A stretch of 64,000 bases of DNA from Prolixibacter bellariivorans ATCC BAA-1284 (lineage in GTDB: Bacteria > Bacteroidota > Bacteroidia > Bacteroidales > Prolixibacteraceae): NCBI RefSeq assembly GCF_000621705.1, contig NZ_KK211332.1, positions 412,323-476,322 on the forward strand, given 5' to 3'. Every line of letters starts with the position of its first letter. The first letter of the stretch is position 1. The position numbers and the translations under genes were made by a program. This document shows, in pieces, positions 61,210 through 64,000 of the stretch. The notes under the pieces are model-generated. The model searched no databases, had not been told where the DNA came from, and worked only from the letters and a program-made list of their open reading frames with translations.

Positions 61210-61366
61210 ATGATTGCCTTATAAACATTGAAACTGCATCACTTTGCAAAAGTCTGACGAAAGAAGACTGACTGATTCGGTGCATTGCAGTGATTTTGAT
61301 GTAAATTGCAAAACAGAATGCATTGTCATACGACATCAAAAAAACATTACACCGTAAAGAAAGTTT

Positions 61367-61978
61367 ATGCTGAAAACAGATAAAGTATTTGATCCTGAAA
61401 AAATTGATTTTGCCGAAAAAATGGCCGAACTATCCGATGATGATTTGCTCATTGCGCTGCGGAAGAGGAATAATTATCATCCCAAAGCAGCCAAAGCAGC
61501 AATCAATGAGGGTATAAAGCGCGAAATCATAAAGAGCGAAGCTGATCTGGAAAAGGAGGAGTTTAACCCGATTCCGTTTAAACGGTTCGGATTATTTGTT
61601 CGGGCAGAAAGCCAAAAGCAGGCGAAAGGAATTTTATCCAGTTTGATACTGATTATGTACGTTTTCTCCTTAATTCCCTTTTTGTACGGTGGAGTTGATA
61701 TTGCCTCGGGCGATTACCTGATGGCAGCAAAAGGTGCAATCCTTGGAGCTATCACATTGTACTTTGCTTACCGAACCTCAAAGACGGAAAAACCAGCTGA
61801 TGCCATAAAATTAGTCATCGTGTCAACCTTAACCGCACTCTACAGCATTTATCATTTCTGGTCGGAACTTGACAAGTTAGGCTACATGGAGATACTGGTT
61901 ATTGTTGTGATTATTGGGCTCGTGTTATTCACGTCCATCAATATTTGGCAGTTAACCCGGCGACTTCGTTCAATGTAA
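61367..61978 (+). CDS. Hypothetical four-helix membrane protein
   Basis: A 203-residue protein. The first 75 residues are soluble and charged (L-S-D-D-D-L-L-I-A-L-R-K-R-N-N-Y-H-P, an A/K-rich helix), followed by four helices (about 87-108, 117-133, 143-160, 172-193). No family was recognised. The head-GIN lipoprotein follows after 83 bp on the same strand. Function unknown. Confidence 0.7.
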   Translation: MLKTDKVFDPEKIDFAEKMAELSDDDLLIALRKRNNYHPKAAKAAINEGIKREIIKSEADLEKEEFNPIPFKRFGLFVRAESQKQAKGILSSLILIMYVFSLIPFLYGGVDIASGDYLMAAKGAILGAITLYFAYRTSKTEKPADAIKLVIVSTLTALYSIYHFWSELDKLGYMEILVIVVIIGLVLFTSINIWQLTRRLRSM

Positions 61979-62061
61979 GATAAAGCAGATTTTTCGGTTG
62001 ACCGGAAGAATTTTTGATAACTGATTAATTTCGAAATACGGAACCTTTAAAATCTAAACCA

Positions 62062-62796
62062 ATGAAAAAGGAACTACAGTTTTTTCTTTTCCTTCTTTTC
62101 TCGGTTGCCTTTACCACATCGTGCAGTGCGGGAAAAAGCAACAAAAATTCGGAAGACAAGAAAACTTACAACGTACAGGAATTCAACTCCATTTCACTTA
62201 GAGGTGGATTTACGGTGAGCCTTTCACAGGGTGATAAACCGGGAATCTCGATTGAAGCATCCAATGCACTGATGAACGAATTAAGAGTATCGGTTGATAA
62301 TGGAGAATTAAAAATTGTCGACACCCGTTTTGAGCGAGGAGAACATCACGACGACTGGGAAAATATGGCCAGAAGAATCCATCTCAACATCACCATAAAA
62401 AGCCTTGAAAGTTTAAGAATCAGTGGCTACGTGAGTCTAAAAACAAAGGAGCCGTTGATGACGGATAACCTGGACATTGAGATGGAAGGTGGAGGCCGAC
62501 TCAAAATGGATTTGGTAGCCGAAAAGCTCCGAATCGGCGTCGAAGGTGGTGTAAGCATGGAACTGGGCGGTCAGGCACGTTTTCTTTCAAGTCATATTGA
62601 AGGTGCCGGCAAGATTTCGGCATATGATCTGAAAGTCGACCGGGCGGAAATTTCGATTAACGGAGCCGGTTATGCATCAGTCAATGTAAAAAATCACCTG
62701 AAAGTAGATCTCGACGGCGTTGGATGGGTCCGATACAAAGGCGATCCGGTGGTTGAAAAAAACGTAAGTGGAGTAGGATTTGTATCTAAAGAATAA
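62062..62796 (+). CDS. Head-GIN (DUF2807) domain lipoprotein
   Basis: A 244-residue protein. Signal peptide with lipobox F-T-T-S-C, then the auto-transporter adhesin head-GIN fold: repeated short strands with F-N-S-I-S-L-R-G-G-F-T-V-S-L-S-Q-G near the start and G-G-/G-A-G-rich turns (M-E-G-G-G-R, V-E-G-G-V, I-E-G-A-G, I-N-G-A-G) later. Common in Bacteroidota; function mostly unknown, sometimes linked to sigma/anti-sigma modules. Followed by a terminator. Confidence 0.9.
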   Translation: MKKELQFFLFLLFSVAFTTSCSAGKSNKNSEDKKTYNVQEFNSISLRGGFTVSLSQGDKPGISIEASNALMNELRVSVDNGELKIVDTRFERGEHHDDWENMARRIHLNITIKSLESLRISGYVSLKTKEPLMTDNLDIEMEGGGRLKMDLVAEKLRIGVEGGVSMELGGQARFLSSHIEGAGKISAYDLKVDRAEISINGAGYASVNVKNHLKVDLDGVGWVRYKGDPVVEKNVSGVGFVSKE

Positions 62797-62797
62797 A

Positions 62798-62830
62798 AAA
62801 AGCCGGGGCATCCCGGCTTTACTTTTAGCT
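62798..62830. terminator. Bidirectional terminator between the head-GIN gene and argF
   Basis: AAAGCCGG/CCGGCTTT stem around GGCATC, followed by TACTTTT on the plus strand and by a long T-run on the minus strand. Confidence 0.8.
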
Positions 62831-62843
62831 TTCCACAAGCATA

Positions 62844-63845
62844 TTACTGACCCAGCGTTGCAACCATAATGGCTTTTATGGTATGCATCCGGTTTTCAGC
62901 CTCATCAAATACAATGGACGCAGGACTTTCAAAGACTTCCTCGGTTACTTCCATTGCGTCTAATCCGAATTTCTGAAAAATATCCTCACCTACTTTGGTT
63001 TCGCGATTATGGAATGCCGGCAAACAGTGCAGGAACTTCACATTTGGGTTACCAGTCATCGTCAGTACTTCGCTGTTTATCTGGTAAGGTTTCAGCAATT
63101 CAATCCGCTCCGCCCAAACTTCTTCCGGTTCACCCATCGATACCCAAACATCGGTGTACAGGAAGTCACAATCTTTTACTGCTTCAGCCACATTGTCGGT
63201 TACAGTAATTTTCGCGCCCGTTTCTTTGGCAATCTCACGACAAACATTTTGCAGTTCCTCAGACGGCTGACTTGCTGCCGGCGCTGCTGCACGAAAATCC
63301 ATTCCCATTTTGGCAGCTCCCACCATTAGTGAGTTACCCATGTTATTCCGGGCATCACCCATATAAGCGAATTTCACTTCTGAAAGTGGCTTATCCGTGT
63401 GCTCCATCATTGTAAGGAAATCGGCCAAAATCTGGGTTGGATGGAATTCGTTGGTTAAACCGTTCCAGACCGGAACACCGGCATATTTACCCAGTTCCTC
63501 AACAATATCCTGTCCAAAACCACGGTATTCAATTCCGTCGTACATACGTCCCAATACGCGGGCAGTATCTTTCATCGATTCTTTGTGTCCGATTTGCGAT
63601 CCACTTGGACCAAGATAGGTCACATTTGCCCCCTGATCATGTGCTGCCACCTCAAAAGCACAACGTGTACGGGTTGACGATTTTTCAAAAATGAGCGCAA
63701 TATTTTTCCCTGTCATACGGGGTTGTTCGGTACCTGCATATTTTGCCGCTTTCAAATCAGCCGACAATTTCAACAGATATTTTATTTCTTCCGGAGTGAA
63801 ATCGAGGAGTTTCAGGAAATTCCGGTTACGTAAATTGAATGCCAT
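62844..63845 (-). CDS. argF: Ornithine carbamoyltransferase
   Basis: A 333-residue protein. Carbamoyl-phosphate binding motif S-S-T-R-T-R at 56-61 and H-C-L-P near 273 in [10 protein letters not shown] are complete, as is the ornithine-site S-M-G-E-P. This is the classical ornithine enzyme, not the N-succinyl/N-acetylornithine carbamoyltransferase found in many other Bacteroidota. It could serve biosynthesis (argF) or the catabolic arginine deiminase route (arcB); no arcA or arcC is nearby. Confidence 0.95.
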   Translation of the reverse strand: MAFNLRNRNFLKLLDFTPEEIKYLLKLSADLKAAKYAGTEQPRMTGKNIALIFEKSSTRTRCAFEVAAHDQGANVTYLGPSGSQIGHKESMKDTARVLGRMYDGIEYRGFGQDIVEELGKYAGVPVWNGLTNEFHPTQILADFLTMMEHTDKPLSEVKFAYMGDARNNMGNSLMVGAAKMGMDFRAAAPAASQPSEELQNVCREIAKETGAKITVTDNVAEAVKDCDFLYTDVWVSMGEPEEVWAERIELLKPYQINSEVLTMTGNPNVKFLHCLPAFHNRETKVGEDIFQKFGLDAMEVTEEVFESPASIVFDEAENRMHTIKAIMVATLGQ

Positions 63846-64000
63846 ATTCTTAATGTTTTTATGATGATATTAATGATTCACAAAATTGATAATTCTTTGC
63901 CGGGCAACCTAACGTTTATTTTTTTCGGTCACCCGGAAAGGTTATTGGTCGTAGTGCATGGTTATTTTGGAACCGTACGATCTATCAGCTAATTTTTTGG

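Noticed and set aside
1-64000. Insertion sequences, prophage, rRNA, CRISPR and replication origin
   Set aside because: No transposase, phage structural gene, rRNA, Cas gene or DnaA-box cluster was recognised in either strand.

Overview
The window is chromosomal DNA from a member of the Bacteroidota, most likely an anaerobic or facultative marine or sediment lineage of the Marinilabiliales/Prolixibacteraceae type. The phylum call rests on family content (a complete Bat aerotolerance operon, DUF4301, DUF6261-like, head-GIN, FeoA-FeoB fusion, TonB receptor with a CarboxypepD_reg-like N-terminus) and on repeated TAnnTTTG promoter -7 boxes, the Bacteroidota signature. The anaerobe call rests on IorAB, NfnSL, an anaerobic sulfatase-maturase-like radical SAM enzyme, several other radical SAM enzymes and an iron-dependent alcohol dehydrogenase. 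The finer placement is inference.

Layout. 0-5 kb: the C-terminal part of a flippase-like membrane protein, a sodium:solute symporter, a Tat-exported Gfo/Idh/MocA lipoprotein and a DUF6261-like gene, separated by long intergenic stretches with palindromic interspersed repeats. 5.1-5.55 kb: a nested tandem array of 41-bp units with 123-bp higher-order periodicity. 5.9-8.3 kb: a visibly AT-rich insert of two genes framed by imperfect hairpins, cassette-like. 8.3-10.9 kb: small secreted or membrane proteins, another repeat element and a secreted esterase. 10.9-22.2 kb: mutS2, then the eight-gene operon moxR-DUF58-batX-batA-batB-batC-batD-batE, all on the minus strand. 22.5-31.4 kb: a ParE-like toxin coupled to truA, a DUF368 (PopT-type) and aroE pair, a TPR protein, DUF4301, and two convergent radical SAM genes. 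31.5-39 kb: a bifunctional acyltransferase probably making aminolipids, a 21-bp phased repeat array, iorBA, a YjbQ protein, and an operon of an anSME-like enzyme, an LMW-phosphatase-fold protein without its nucleophile, and a CAP-domain lipoprotein. 39-48 kb: TonB receptor, a BatA-domain protein, ornithine aminotransferase, and a five-LysM protein fused to a receptor-like domain. 47.9-51.2 kb: an nfnS-nfnL-DHODH-like operon. 51.5-55.2 kb: a DksA/TraR zinc-finger protein, a SUI1 protein and an SNF2 ATPase. 55.2-64 kb: a duplicated 86-bp terminator-containing element, two identical tRNA-Arg genes, a thiamine-binding protein pair, FeoAB with its Cys-rich partner, a YqhD-like dehydrogenase, a head-GIN lipoprotein and ornithine carbamoyltransferase.

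How the genes fit together. The Bat operon builds a periplasm-facing VWA/TPR membrane complex under a MoxR ATPase. IorAB and NfnSL both handle low-potential electrons through ferredoxin. RocD and ArgF share ornithine. No rRNA, CRISPR array, recognisable insertion sequence or replication origin was seen. The least-explained signals are the 41-bp array beside the DUF6261-like gene, the 21-bp phased array, the hairpin-framed AT-rich insert, and the anSME/dead-phosphatase/CAP operon.
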